Source of the DNA: Labrenzia sp. OB1
GTDB lineage: Bacteria; Pseudomonadota; Alphaproteobacteria; Rhizobiales; Stappiaceae
Length of the DNA: 64,000 nt
Assembly: GCF_001624695.1 (NCBI RefSeq)
Contig: NZ_JSEP01000002.1
Coordinates: 186,001-250,000 of the forward strand
Direction: 5' to 3'
In this document: positions 28,137 to 36,946 of the stretch, one piece after another
How the letters are laid out: every line of letters starts with the position of its first letter
Position numbering within the stretch: position 1 is the stretch's first letter
The notes under the pieces: model-generated
What the model was told of the DNA's origin: nothing
Databases searched by the model: none
Seen by the model: only the letters and a program-made list of their open reading frames with translations
Program-made: the position numbers and the translations under genes

Positions 28137-28955
28137 TTAGTCCTTCACCACGGAAATGTCGGGTGCATCGACGGCCTTCATGCCGACGATGTTGTAGCCG
28201 CAATCAACGTGCTGGATTTCACCCGTGACACCGCGGCCAAGGTCGGAGAGCAGAAACAGCGCACTGTCGCCGACTTCCTCGATGGTGACCGTGCGGCGGA
28301 GCGGCGAATTGTATTCATTCCATTTGAGGATATAGCGGAAATCGCCGATGCCGGAGGCAGCGAGTGTCTTGATCGGTCCTGCGGAAATCGCATTGACGCG
28401 AATGTTCTGCGGGCCAAGATCCATTGCCAGATACTTTACGCTGGTTTCCAGCGCGGCCTTGGCGACGCCCATCACATTGTAATGCGGCATCACCTTCTCC
28501 GCGCCGTAATAGGTCAACGTCAGGATGGAGCCGCCATCGCTCATCAGCTTTTCGGCACGTTGGGTGACGGACGTCAGCGAATAACAGGAAATATCCATTG
28601 TCCGGGCGAAGTTATCGGAAGAGGTATCGACGAAGCGGCCGGTCAGTTCTGACTTGTCGGAGAAGGCGACCGCGTGGACCACAAAGTCGATCTTGCCCCA
28701 TTTTTCTTCAAGCGCGCTGAACACCGCATCGATCGAAGCCCCGTCGGTCACGTCGCAGTGACCGGCCACAAAGGCGCCGAGCTGTTCGGCAAGCGGCTCG
28801 ACACGCTTTTTCAATGCGTCGCCCTGATAGGTCAGCGCCAGTTCGGCTCCTGCGTCGGCAACTGCTTTGGCAATGCCCCAGGCAATTGACTTGTTGTTAG
28901 CCACGCCCATAATCAGACCACGTTTGCCGTTCATCAGTCCGCGCGTTTCCGCCAT
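28137..28955 (-). CDS. fabI: Enoyl-[acyl-carrier-protein] reductase (NADH)
   Basis: 272 aa from ATG 28955 (CGGAG with 6-nt spacing); the frame is open further upstream to 29069 but has no ribosome site there. FabI signatures: GLIMGVANNKSIAWGIAKAVADAGAELALTYQ, the catalytic Tyr-Lys in YNVMGVAKAAL, and INAISAGPIKTLAASGIGDF. It catalyses the last reduction step of fatty acid elongation and is the usual triclosan target. Length matches the Rhizobiales FabI1 type. Confidence 0.96.
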   Translation of the reverse strand: MAETRGLMNGKRGLIMGVANNKSIAWGIAKAVADAGAELALTYQGDALKKRVEPLAEQLGAFVAGHCDVTDGASIDAVFSALEEKWGKIDFVVHAVAFSDKSELTGRFVDTSSDNFARTMDISCYSLTSVTQRAEKLMSDGGSILTLTYYGAEKVMPHYNVMGVAKAALETSVKYLAMDLGPQNIRVNAISAGPIKTLAASGIGDFRYILKWNEYNSPLRRTVTIEEVGDSALFLLSDLGRGVTGEIQHVDCGYNIVGMKAVDAPDISVVKD

Positions 28956-29125
28956 CGTCATCTCCGAAAAGGATTCCTGTACCGCCCCCGAGGGCTGGCA
29001 TCCTATGGCACAAGGGGTTTCTTCCTTCAAGTGAGCAGGCACGCGAATGAAGCGTCGACGGCGGCGCAATCAGCCACTATGTTGGCGCCCGAATTTCACC
29101 GTCAAACTTCACAAGGATCCCGTTC

Positions 29126-30538
29126 ATGGAGCGCTCTTCCCATGCTGATCGCTTCGCCGAAATGATCGGCGCGGCACATGTTCTGACCAACCCGGAAGAC
29201 CAGGCTCCGTTCCTGACCGAATGGCGAGATCTTTACCAGGGGGTCACGCCTCTGGTGCTGCGTCCGGGCAGCACCGAAGAGGTCAGCGCGGTGATGACAT
29301 ATGCCTGTCAGCATGGTTTGAAAATCGTGCCGCAAGGAGGCAACACCGGGTTGGTGGGCGGACAAATTCCGCAGGAATCCGGGGATGAGATCGTCTTGTC
29401 CCTCTCGCGTATGAACAAGATCCGATCCGTCGACCCGGCCGGTTTCACCATCACGGTGGAGGCCGGAGTGATCCTTGAGGCCCTGCAAAACGAAGCTGAA
29501 AAAGTCGACCGTCTGTTCCCTCTTGCCCTCGGTTCGCAGGGCTCCTGCCAGATCGGCGGCAACATTTCCACCAACGCCGGCGGCACCGCCGTACTGTCCT
29601 ACGGCAACACCCGGGACCTGGTCCTGGGCCTTGAAGTCGTGCTGCCGAACGGGGAGATCTGGAACGGTCTGAGGACCCTTCGCAAGGACAATACCGGTTA
29701 TGATTTGAAACAATTATTTATCGGCGGAGAGGGGACCCTGGGGATCATTACCGCCGCTGCGCTGAAGCTGTTTCCCAAGCCGAAGAAACTGGAAGCGGCG
29801 TTTGTCGGATTGCCCGATCCACAGGCCGCCCTCAAGCTCTTCTCACTGGCAAAGGCGCAGGCCGGACCGGTTCTGACCGGTTTCGAAATCATGCCGCGCA
29901 TCGGCCTGGAATTTTGCCTGCGACATCTGGAAGGCAGCCGCGATCCGCTGGAAAACGCTCATGACTGGTACATTCTCATGGAGCTCTCCAGCGCTTCGGA
30001 GGCGTTTCCGGTCCGCGACCTGCTGGAGAGCATTCTCGGCGAAGCCTTCGAAGAGGAACTGGTCGAAGACGCCGCTTTTTCACAGAACCTCTCCCAGGTG
30101 CAGGATTTCTGGCACATCCGCCACGGCATGTCGGAAGTTCAGAAGCCGGAAGGCGGTTCCATCAAGCATGACGTCTCCGTTCCCGTTGCCGCCATCCCGG
30201 ACTTTCTCGACAAGGCCATGGCGGCGGTCGAGAGTCTCGTGCCCGGCTGCAGGCCGGTGCCCTTCGGCCACATGGGCGACGGCAACATCCATTTCAATGT
30301 CAGCCAGCCGGTCGGCGCCGACAAGGAAAGCTATCTCGCAGGATGGGACGAGATGAACGCTGTCGTGCACGATATCGTTCGTGACTTCGGCGGCAGCATT
30401 TCCGCCGAACACGGCATCGGACGCCTGAAGCGCGATCTCCTGGCAGAAGTGAAGCCGGAAATTGAGCTGGATCTGATGCGGCGGATCAAATCCGCGTTCG
30501 ATCCCGGGAACCTTCTCAATCCGGACCGCGTCATCTGA
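29126..30538 (+). CDS. FAD-binding oxidoreductase, D-2-hydroxyglutarate/D-lactate dehydrogenase-like
   Basis: 470 aa of the GlcD/D2HGDH class. The N-terminal PCMH FAD-binding domain shows PGSTEEVSAVMTYACQHGLKIVPQGGNTGLVGGQIP and GSQGSCQIGGNISTNAGGTAVLSYGNTRDLVLGLEVVLPNG. The C-terminal cap contains the metal-binding GHMGDGNIHFNV and the terminal SAEHGIGRLK and SAFDPGNLLNPDRV. These sequences fit a D-2-hydroxyacid dehydrogenase feeding electrons to ETF. It is divergent from fabI with a 170-bp gap. Confidence 0.93.
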   Translation: MERSSHADRFAEMIGAAHVLTNPEDQAPFLTEWRDLYQGVTPLVLRPGSTEEVSAVMTYACQHGLKIVPQGGNTGLVGGQIPQESGDEIVLSLSRMNKIRSVDPAGFTITVEAGVILEALQNEAEKVDRLFPLALGSQGSCQIGGNISTNAGGTAVLSYGNTRDLVLGLEVVLPNGEIWNGLRTLRKDNTGYDLKQLFIGGEGTLGIITAAALKLFPKPKKLEAAFVGLPDPQAALKLFSLAKAQAGPVLTGFEIMPRIGLEFCLRHLEGSRDPLENAHDWYILMELSSASEAFPVRDLLESILGEAFEEELVEDAAFSQNLSQVQDFWHIRHGMSEVQKPEGGSIKHDVSVPVAAIPDFLDKAMAAVESLVPGCRPVPFGHMGDGNIHFNVSQPVGADKESYLAGWDEMNAVVHDIVRDFGGSISAEHGIGRLKRDLLAEVKPEIELDLMRRIKSAFDPGNLLNPDRVI

Positions 30539-31506
30539 AAGTATCCGCGCCGTGTCCCGCTGCTCTTGTCCTGATCTGACAATAAAGGACAGTAGTAGCA
30601 GACCCTCGAACAGGCTCCTGTTCACTGCAGTCTCTATTGCGCGTGTACTTGGAGAGCCTGACTTTCATCTACGGATCAGGCCGCCAGAAACGGATCGCTT
30701 TTCAAGACAGGGTTCGCAAGGCAGATCAATATGCACATTTGACGAGTTGCCGGAATTTCGGCAACCCTGTGGATAGCCTTAACGCAGTTGGCAAAACACG
30801 ACAGTGCAAAGATCACTTTCACAACTCCGGTCAGCATTCTGTTCTGAAATGAATTTTCGTGACAGGTCATACCGGTAAAAATTTTACCTCTTGGTCAAAT
30901 CAATCGAATCTTCCCGGAAAGTTTTCCCCACCTTCGCGATGCGCGGCAGGCCGGGTGGACAGGATTGAGTCGTTTTCAGGTCAAAACCATGTTCGCCAAG
31001 AGTTCGCCCCACTGAAACGTCTCTGTAAAAATTAACCTGCTTTTCAGCGAAGCATCGAAATCCAACTTGATGAAACTCACTATTTTTACAGCTGCCTTTT
31101 GAAAACCTTCAGAAAATTCTGCCGTGCGTTAATTTTTCGCTAATGATTTTCACCAGTCGAAAGTCAATGGTGAACGGACTACAGAAAATCAGCTCCCTCA
31201 GGACTTATGCCTCGTTCTGAAGTCGATGGAGCTTAAGATTTCCTATGTAAAAATCCACCTTTCGACCAGAAAACATCTACAAAAATTACTATGGGATCGA
31301 TCTATGACCTTATAAGAATAAGCTATTTGAAAAGATGGTAAATCAAAGGTTAATTTCGTCTGATAGGCGTTAAAAAGCCATCCCGGTCAAGAGACCTTCA
31401 AAGGGTCCGCAGGCCGGAAACAATAAACGGGCTGCGACGTGGCAATTGCGGCTCAAACAAAGTGCACAGAGAGGCGTTACGCGCCCACCCCATGAAGGAG
31501 GCCACA
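30539..31506. other. 968-bp AT-rich non-coding region upstream of dnaA; candidate replication origin or dnaA control region
   Basis: The longest gene-free stretch of the window, clearly richer in A and T than its surroundings from about 30840 to 31380. Visible elements: a DnaA-box-like 9-mer CTATCCACA on the minus strand (30768-30776, 8/9), a weaker TTTTCCCCA (30922-30930), two CcrM-type GANTC sites (30906, 30967), and three near-matches to the CtrA box TTAA-N7-TTAA (31032-31046, 31129-31143, 31339-31353, each 7/8). A hairpin GTTGCCG-GAATTT-CGGCAAC lies at 30746-30765. Strong clustered DnaA boxes are absent. Small frames in it look like chance. Confidence 0.5.
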
Positions 31507-32970
31507 ATGCAGCTTCAGGCTTTAGCCGATTCCGGTCCTTGGGACCGGGTCAAGAAAGAACTGAGGAACGAACTGGGAGAAGATATCTTCTCGAATTGGT
31601 TCGGCAGGGTCAATCACGAGGAAACGACAGGTGACGCGGTTCGCCTTTCCGTTCCAACCCGTTTTCTGAAGAACTGGATCCAGAGCAATTACGAAAAACA
31701 GCTCGTCGGTCTTTGGAAGCGGGAAAAAGACGGCATCAGCCGTATCGAACTTACCGTTCGCGGCGCCTTGCGCCCCCGCCTGATCGAAGGCCCTCAGGCC
31801 TCGAAAGCCATCACGGCCCGGCGGATCAGCGGCCGCCCCGCTCCCTTCAACAGCACTCCGCAGTTCAGTGCCGGATCAGGCATCGCCGCGATCCCCTGCC
31901 TTGCGGACACAGGCGAGGAGTCCGCGTCGGAATTTCTGAGCGGCGCCGCCCTGAACCCGAAACTGACTTTCGACACTTTCGCGGAAGGCACATCCAACAG
32001 TCTGGCCTGCGCCGCCGTACGCCAGATGGCGGCGGGCCATGAAGGCACGTTGAACATGCTTTATGTTCACTCGTCCACCGGCATCGGCAAAACCCATCTT
32101 TTGCAGGCAGCCGCGTGCCAGGCCAGAAAGACCGGCCGGCATGTCGCCTACCTGTCAGCGGAATTCTTCATGTACCATCTGGTTCCCGCTCTGCGGACAC
32201 CGGCTTTCCCGGTGCTGCGTCAGGCCATGAAGTCCATCGATCTGCTCCTGATCGACGATCTGCAATTTCTTCATGGCAAGCAGGCGCAAGAAGAATTCAG
32301 CAAGACGCTCGAGCTGCTGATGGAATTCCCGTCCCAGGTCATCATGGCGGCGGATCGCGCTCCGGAGGATCTTGAAACGCTTGGCACCGGCCTGTGCCAA
32401 TACATCCAGAAAGGTGAAGTCATCGGCATTCAGGCAACGGACTATGCCCTGCGCCTCGACATCGTCAACAAGCGCATCGCGGCGGCGCGCAAGACACACC
32501 CCGGCTTTTCGGTTCCGGACGAGGTCACGGACTATATCGCCCGCTATGTGATTGCGTCGGCCAGGGATCTGGAAGGCGCGCTGAACCGGCTCTTCGCGCA
32601 TAATCAGCTTTCCAGACAGCCGGTCACCCTCGAACTTGCCGAAAAGACCCTGCATGATCTGGTGCGGATCGGAGAACCCCGTTCGATCAAGGTTGAAGAA
32701 ATCCAGCAGGTCGTCTGCAAGCATTTCAGTGTCACCAAGGCGGATCTTCTGTCCTCCTGCCGGGCCCGGGTTCTGGTCCGACCGCGTCAGATCGCGATGT
32801 ATATCGCCAAGGTCATGACCGGCCGCTCGTTGCCGGAAATCGGCCGCCGCTTCGGCAACCGGGACCACACCACCGTTTTGCATGCGGTCCGCAAGATCGA
32901 CAGCATGGTGAAAACGGACAGGGCTCTTTCACAGGAAGTGGAACTGCTGAAGCGCCTGATCCAATCCTGA
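31507..32970 (+). CDS. dnaA: DnaA-family replication initiator, divergent: arginine finger lost
   Basis: 487 aa from ATG 31507, preceded by AAGGAGG with 5-nt spacing. Domain I is residues 1-75, a variable linker about 85-150, AAA+ domain about 150-350. Walker A is TGIGKTH (191-197), Walker B LLLIDD (246-251), sensor II SARDLEGALNRL (R353). The domain IV DNA-binding signature RPRQIAMY...SLPEIGRRFGNRDHTTVLHAVRKI is intact. In place of the usual ERVRSRLAGGL segment with the box VII arginine finger it reads GTGLCQYIQKGEVI (294-307). The first Walker A glycine is Ser. The usual rhizobial neighbour rpsT is missing and dnaN is not next to it. Either a divergent chromosomal DnaA or a second, specialised copy. 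Confidence 0.9.
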   Translation: MQLQALADSGPWDRVKKELRNELGEDIFSNWFGRVNHEETTGDAVRLSVPTRFLKNWIQSNYEKQLVGLWKREKDGISRIELTVRGALRPRLIEGPQASKAITARRISGRPAPFNSTPQFSAGSGIAAIPCLADTGEESASEFLSGAALNPKLTFDTFAEGTSNSLACAAVRQMAAGHEGTLNMLYVHSSTGIGKTHLLQAAACQARKTGRHVAYLSAEFFMYHLVPALRTPAFPVLRQAMKSIDLLLIDDLQFLHGKQAQEEFSKTLELLMEFPSQVIMAADRAPEDLETLGTGLCQYIQKGEVIGIQATDYALRLDIVNKRIAAARKTHPGFSVPDEVTDYIARYVIASARDLEGALNRLFAHNQLSRQPVTLELAEKTLHDLVRIGEPRSIKVEEIQQVVCKHFSVTKADLLSSCRARVLVRPRQIAMYIAKVMTGRSLPEIGRRFGNRDHTTVLHAVRKIDSMVKTDRALSQEVELLKRLIQS

Positions 32971-32999
32971 CCCTCAACAGGGCGGCCTCGCCCTGAAAA

Positions 33000-33033
33000 T
33001 TCTGCGGCAGCGGGTTCACCCGCTGCCGCAGAA
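33000..33033. terminator. Long perfect hairpin after dnaA
   Basis: A 16-bp perfect stem beginning TTCTGCGGCAGCGGGT with a 2-nt loop, 30 bp after the dnaA stop. There is no run of T on the plus strand, so it may act as an mRNA-stabilising or Rho-assisted end rather than a classical terminator. The rest of the gap 32971-33313 shows nothing further. Confidence 0.5.
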
Positions 33034-33313
33034 CTCTGTTCAGGTCCTGAGTATCCGTCCTCCCGGAACATCCTTTTCAATCGGAACCAAAAGCAGGCAC
33101 CGCGGCTTTCTTTTTGCGCCGTTGACAGCGCCCGCCCGTGTCCCTATGCCTGTTGCCGGTTTGAGGGAACCGGCCGCCCGCGGGCAAACAGCCTTGGTGA
33201 ATCCCTTCAGCGAAGTTTTCTTTCGCTGTGCTGAGCGACCTTCACAAGGGAGTGCAGGCTGATGGTAATGCGGGCTCCATTACTTTCGCCTGACGTTCTT
33301 GAAAGGTATTCCC

Positions 33314-33748
33314 ATGACGCTTCCCAGCGTTGACGCGCTCAAAACCCAGGCCAAACGCCTGCGAACAGCACTAACCGCCAAGGGGCAGGTGCTCTCGCAC
33401 AGCCAGGCGCTCGAACTGCTCTCCGCCCAATACGGCTACAAGGACTGGAACACCGCCTGCGCCGCGGCGTCCACGAGTGGAACGGCCCTGCCCTTCGCTG
33501 TCGGCGACCGGGTTTCCGGCATCTATATGCGGCAGGCCTTTACCGGCGAGATAAGAGGGCTGTCGCGGGTTGGCCAGTCAGGGCACCTCCGCGTGACCCT
33601 TCAGTTCGACAATCCCGTCGATGTTGTGACTTTCGAGAGTTTTTCCTCTCATCGCAGCCGGGTCACCTGCGTTGTTCGCGAGGACGGAATTGCGATCAAG
33701 AAAACCTCGGACGGCGAGCCTCATCTGAGAATGAAGCGCGCCGGCTGA
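33314..33748 (+). CDS. Small protein with Glyoxalase_8-type N-terminal domain
   Basis: 144 aa from ATG 33314 (AAAGG upstream; an ATG at 33299 is in frame). The first 50 residues (LKTQAKRLRTALTAKGQVLSHSQALELLSAQYGYKDWNTACAAA) match the glyoxalase-related domain found in many small alphaproteobacterial proteins and at the ends of larger ones. The second half is a beta-rich region (AVGDRVSGIYMRQAFTGEIRGLSRV ... LQFDNPVDVVTFESF). No catalytic motif. Function unknown. Confidence 0.75.
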   Translation: MTLPSVDALKTQAKRLRTALTAKGQVLSHSQALELLSAQYGYKDWNTACAAASTSGTALPFAVGDRVSGIYMRQAFTGEIRGLSRVGQSGHLRVTLQFDNPVDVVTFESFSSHRSRVTCVVREDGIAIKKTSDGEPHLRMKRAG

Positions 33749-33790
33749 AACCCTTGATCAAGGCGGCTTCGACATTCCGATGCGTTGCCG

Positions 33791-34651
33791 TCACCGGCGC
33801 CGCGCCATGACAAGATGACCGGGCACGGGTTCGTTTTCCTCCAGCCGCACGACAATCGGTTCCATGGCGAGGATTTCGAACCCGGCCGCGTCGAGCGCCG
33901 TCCGGATGTAGACGTCCCCCTGAGCGAAGCGGTTTTTCGCGCCAACCATGTAGGGCCGCCCCTTCAGGGTTTCCTCCGGCAGCGTTTCGGTCGAAAAAGC
34001 CAGACAACCACCCGTCCGAAGACGGCCGTCAGCACCGGCCAGAAACGGTTCAACGGCGCCGAGATAAGGGAATACATCAGTGGCGGTAATCAGGTCCCAG
34101 CTCGGCTGCGAACCATCCTCTTCCTCGAATTCCTGCAGAAACTCCACAGCCTCGCCGACATACAGATCTTCATAGACCTGCCTGTCATAGGCCAGTTCGA
34201 CAATGCGTTCGGACAGGTCCAACCCCGTCCGATGAACGGTGCAATCCGCAAGGGCCATGCCGGTCAGCCCGGTGCCGCACCCCAGATCCAGCAGACGGGT
34301 GAACGGCCCGATCTCCAGACGGCGGATCAGGTCCCGCACCAGCAAGGGAACGCAATAGCCAAGCTCATCCACCAGAATGTCGTCGAAAACGTCCGCATGC
34401 TGATCGAAGAGCGTTGCGACATAGGCATCGGGCATTTTTTCCGGGGCATCCTGCACACCCATGGCCGCGAGACGGATGCTGACACCGCCGGTATCTACCG
34501 GATCGAGCGTCAACGCATGGCGATAGGCCTTTTCCGCCCCTTCAAGATCGCCGGCTTTCTGGAGATCAAGGCCGCGATTATAGGCCTCCGCCAATGCCTC
34601 GTTTTCTTCCGTGTCTTGCTCATGGGGGGCGAAGTTGTCGTTGTCGCTCAT
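33791..34651 (-). CDS. TPR-containing class I SAM-dependent methyltransferase
   Basis: 286 aa from ATG 34651, with AAGGA 7 nt upstream; the frame is open to 34711. The N-terminal 75 residues contain a tetratricopeptide-like pair (ALAEAYNRGLDLQKAGDLEGAEKAYRHALTLDP). The methyltransferase follows: LLDLGCGTGLTGMALAD, TGLDLSERIVELAYDR, DLITATDVFPYLGAVEPFL. This architecture matches the widespread 'putative TPR repeat methyltransferase' (COG4976) group. Substrate unknown. It is convergent with the preceding gene. Confidence 0.88.
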   Translation of the reverse strand: MSDNDNFAPHEQDTEENEALAEAYNRGLDLQKAGDLEGAEKAYRHALTLDPVDTGGVSIRLAAMGVQDAPEKMPDAYVATLFDQHADVFDDILVDELGYCVPLLVRDLIRRLEIGPFTRLLDLGCGTGLTGMALADCTVHRTGLDLSERIVELAYDRQVYEDLYVGEAVEFLQEFEEEDGSQPSWDLITATDVFPYLGAVEPFLAGADGRLRTGGCLAFSTETLPEETLKGRPYMVGAKNRFAQGDVYIRTALDAAGFEILAMEPIVVRLEENEPVPGHLVMARRR

Positions 34652-34738
34652 GTCGTCATCCTTACCGGCAGAGCTTTCCCCTACAGCGGCCGCGAGGCGA
34701 ATGCACGGCAATTCTGGCGGAGCGGCCGCGGTGTAGGC

Positions 34739-35497
34739 TCAGAACAGATCGAGCTGACTGTCATCGGGGGCCGGCTTTGCCGTCCGCTTCGCCCCGGTCT
34801 CTTTTCCGGCAACTGCCGGCCGGCCATCAAGATCCACGGGTTCGTGCAGATCCGCATGGTCGTTGGAAACCTTGTTGACCCGGCTGGACACAGGTGTCGC
34901 CACCAGAAAGCTGTCCTCTACCGGGAGAAGCAGTTTTTCGGCCTCTCTCCGGTCAACATGAGCGATGTCCAGCCAGGTGTCGAATACGTCGGGCTTGAGG
35001 ATCACCGGCATACGATCATGGATCTGTGACATCATCCGGTTCGCCCTGATCGTCAGAATTGCGCCGGTATCGATGTCACCGCCGTCAGGATCCGACCAGG
35101 TGTCCCACAGACCGGCAAAGGCCATGACCCCGCCGTCCGCCGGCCTGATCCAGAAAGGCTGCTTGCCTTCGGGTGTCCGCCGCCACTCGTAAAACCCGGA
35201 GGCCGGTACCAGGCAGCGGTGGTGGCGCATGGCCGAGCGAAAGGACGGTTTTTGCGATGCGGTTTCCGCTCTTGCGTTGATGAGCAGGCTGAAGCTTGAC
35301 GGATCCTTGCTCCAGGCAGGGATGAGCCCCCAACGGACAAGGTGGAACTGCCGTTTGCCGCCAAGGTTCTGACGGACGATCGCCAGCGGCTGGGTCGGGG
35401 CAATGTTGTAGCGCGGCGGAAAATTCGGCCGCTCATCATAGCCAAAAAAGGTCCGCACGGCGTCAGGGGGGGTGGTGAGCGCAAGCCGGCCGCACAT
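34739..35497 (-). CDS. SRAP domain protein (HMCES/YedK family)
   Basis: 252 aa. It begins MCGRLALT, so Cys2 becomes the N-terminal catalytic residue after Met removal. Other SRAP features: YNIAPTQPLAIVRQ, WGLIPAWSKDPS, INARAETASQKPSFRSAMRHHRCLVPASGFYEWRR, and the active-site His region MSQIHDRMPVILKPD. These proteins crosslink to abasic sites in single-stranded DNA and protect them. The C-terminal 50 residues are Lys/Pro-rich and not conserved. Confidence 0.94.
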   Translation of the reverse strand: MCGRLALTTPPDAVRTFFGYDERPNFPPRYNIAPTQPLAIVRQNLGGKRQFHLVRWGLIPAWSKDPSSFSLLINARAETASQKPSFRSAMRHHRCLVPASGFYEWRRTPEGKQPFWIRPADGGVMAFAGLWDTWSDPDGGDIDTGAILTIRANRMMSQIHDRMPVILKPDVFDTWLDIAHVDRREAEKLLLPVEDSFLVATPVSSRVNKVSNDHADLHEPVDLDGRPAVAGKETGAKRTAKPAPDDSQLDLF

Positions 35498-35584
35498 ATC
35501 GGGTTTCTCCGTTGCCTGACATCATTCACCGGATGCCGGTCCTATACTGCCAAGTTAGGTAATTGGAAATAAAAAGGAAGTAGC

Positions 35585-35852
35585 CTAGTTCACAGACTCG
35601 TAAATGAGCATGAAATGGTTTGAATAGGATTGCTCCTCGGCAAGGTTCGAAAGTGCAGGAAATGTAGCGCATTTCCCGGCCTTTCGCGCCGCGGAATTGG
35701 AGCAATCCGGTTAAATCCGGAGGACATGGAAAAGCTCTCTCCCGTTGCGTCAGCGCGCTGCACCGGGGAATAGCCCGCTCTTCATGTCCTTTTACGCGAT
35801 TACCCGCCATTTCCGATGCCATTTCATCCTCATTTATGAGTCCGTGAGCTAG
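35585..35852. mobile_element. MITE-like element with 34-bp terminal inverted repeats and CTAG ends
   Basis: Left end 35585-35618 starts CTAGTTCACAGACTC; right end 35819-35852 is its inverted complement at 30 of 34 positions. Both outer ends read CTAG. Internally there are more nested inverted pairs (GGATTGCTCC/GGAGCAATCC, AGGACATG/CATGTCCT, GGAAATG/CATTTCC, CGAAAG/CTTTCG), so either strand could fold into a long branched hairpin. No transposase is encoded. It fills most of the gap between the SRAP gene and the next plus-strand gene, 30 bp from its start. Confidence 0.65.
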
Positions 35853-35882
35853 AAACGCAAACTCAACAAGCGGGGGCAAGGT

Positions 35883-36395
35883 ATGGAGTGTTTGGATCCA
35901 GTTTTGGGCGCCGGAGATCTGGCTGCCGACAGGCTGGAACAGGCCAACATCAACCCCCAAACGGGGCTTGCCACCGATTACCTCAATCACTTCAATGAAG
36001 TAATGATGCTTCTTGAAATGCTTCCCGCGATGCCGGATTGCGCCGGAGATGTGCTTGACTGGAAGCCGCTTGACTATATCGGTCATTTCGAGATTTCGAC
36101 CTTCAAGGACAAGAACCTCGCCATCCAGGCCTATCACGCCGCACCTGCCCAACTGCGCAATCACCTTGAGATCCAGGTCGCGAAAATCAATGCCCTGGTC
36201 GTACGAATCCAGGACCAGCTTCGCGAGGCTCCGTCCCCTTCAGCCGTTGCCGCGGAAATCGCCGACATTGCAACCCATGAAATCAAGCCGCTGATTTCCG
36301 TTGCCGGTGCGGTCATTCACGGTCATGTTGAACCGGAAGCAACCCAGCACGAAGGCGAAGGCGCCCAGGCGGAAATCGACGCACTGTTCGCTTGA
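35883..36395 (+). CDS. Conserved hypothetical protein
   Basis: 170 aa, mainly helical. Notable segments: LATDYLNHFNEVMMLLEMLPAMPDCAGDVLDWKPLDYIGHFE, then LRNHLEIQVAKINALVVRIQDQL, an acidic end EATQHEGEGAQAEIDALFA. No signal peptide, membrane helix or catalytic motif. The start codon is 30 bp from the right end of the MITE-like element, so transcription may originate in the element. I do not recognise a family. Confidence 0.75.
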   Translation: MECLDPVLGAGDLAADRLEQANINPQTGLATDYLNHFNEVMMLLEMLPAMPDCAGDVLDWKPLDYIGHFEISTFKDKNLAIQAYHAAPAQLRNHLEIQVAKINALVVRIQDQLREAPSPSAVAAEIADIATHEIKPLISVAGAVIHGHVEPEATQHEGEGAQAEIDALFA

Positions 36396-36429
36396 AACGC
36401 CCCGCGTTTGAGATTTTCCAAGGCGCTCC

Positions 36430-36852
36430 ATGTCCAGGTTATATCCAGATGCCCCCCGCGTCGGCGTCAGTGTCCTGTGCCACAGGAACGGACAGGTGCT
36501 GCTGATCAAACGCGGCAAGGCGCCCTACAAGAACCACTGGAGCCTGCCCGGCGGGCTGGTGGAACTGGGCGAGACGCTGCTTGAGGCCGCAGAACGGGAA
36601 CTCATGGAAGAAACCGGCGTGACGGCGCACCTTGGAGCGCCTGCCGAAACCTTCGATTCCATTCAGCGGGATGCCGACGGGACGGTTTCCGCGCATTTCA
36701 TTCTCACCGTTTTCTGCGGAGCCTATCAGTCAGGCAACGCCGAACCCGGAGACGATGCCAGCGCGCTTGAGTGGGTCGCCCCCGCCCGTCTGGACGAAAG
36801 GCTGACCACACCGGGCACACCGGACCGTATCCGCCGCCTGCTGGCCAGATAG
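36430..36852 (+). CDS. NUDIX hydrolase
   Basis: 140 aa. A full Nudix box GGLVELGETLLEAAERELMEETGV fits GX5EX7REUXEEXGU. The beginning SVLCHRNGQVLLIKRGKAPYKNHWSLPGG is typical of ADP-ribose/NTP pyrophosphatases. Substrate not predictable. It is followed by the TIGR02301 gene, a frequent neighbour in Rhizobiales. Confidence 0.93.
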   Translation: MSRLYPDAPRVGVSVLCHRNGQVLLIKRGKAPYKNHWSLPGGLVELGETLLEAAERELMEETGVTAHLGAPAETFDSIQRDADGTVSAHFILTVFCGAYQSGNAEPGDDASALEWVAPARLDERLTTPGTPDRIRRLLAR

Positions 36853-36946
36853 CGAACGAGCCTTCGGTTCCATCGCCGACAGCCAATTCTTGGGATCACC
36901 GTTCATTGTGCTTGCGGCACGCCCTGCCGTTGCGCATGATCCGTTC

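Noticed and set aside
30552-30852. Short frames in the region before dnaA
   Set aside because: No ribosome site or conserved look; the region fits non-coding control DNA better.
35526-36164. 212-aa minus-strand frame across the MITE-like element
   Set aside because: Antisense to the start of the 170-aa gene and spanning inverted repeats; no protein motif.
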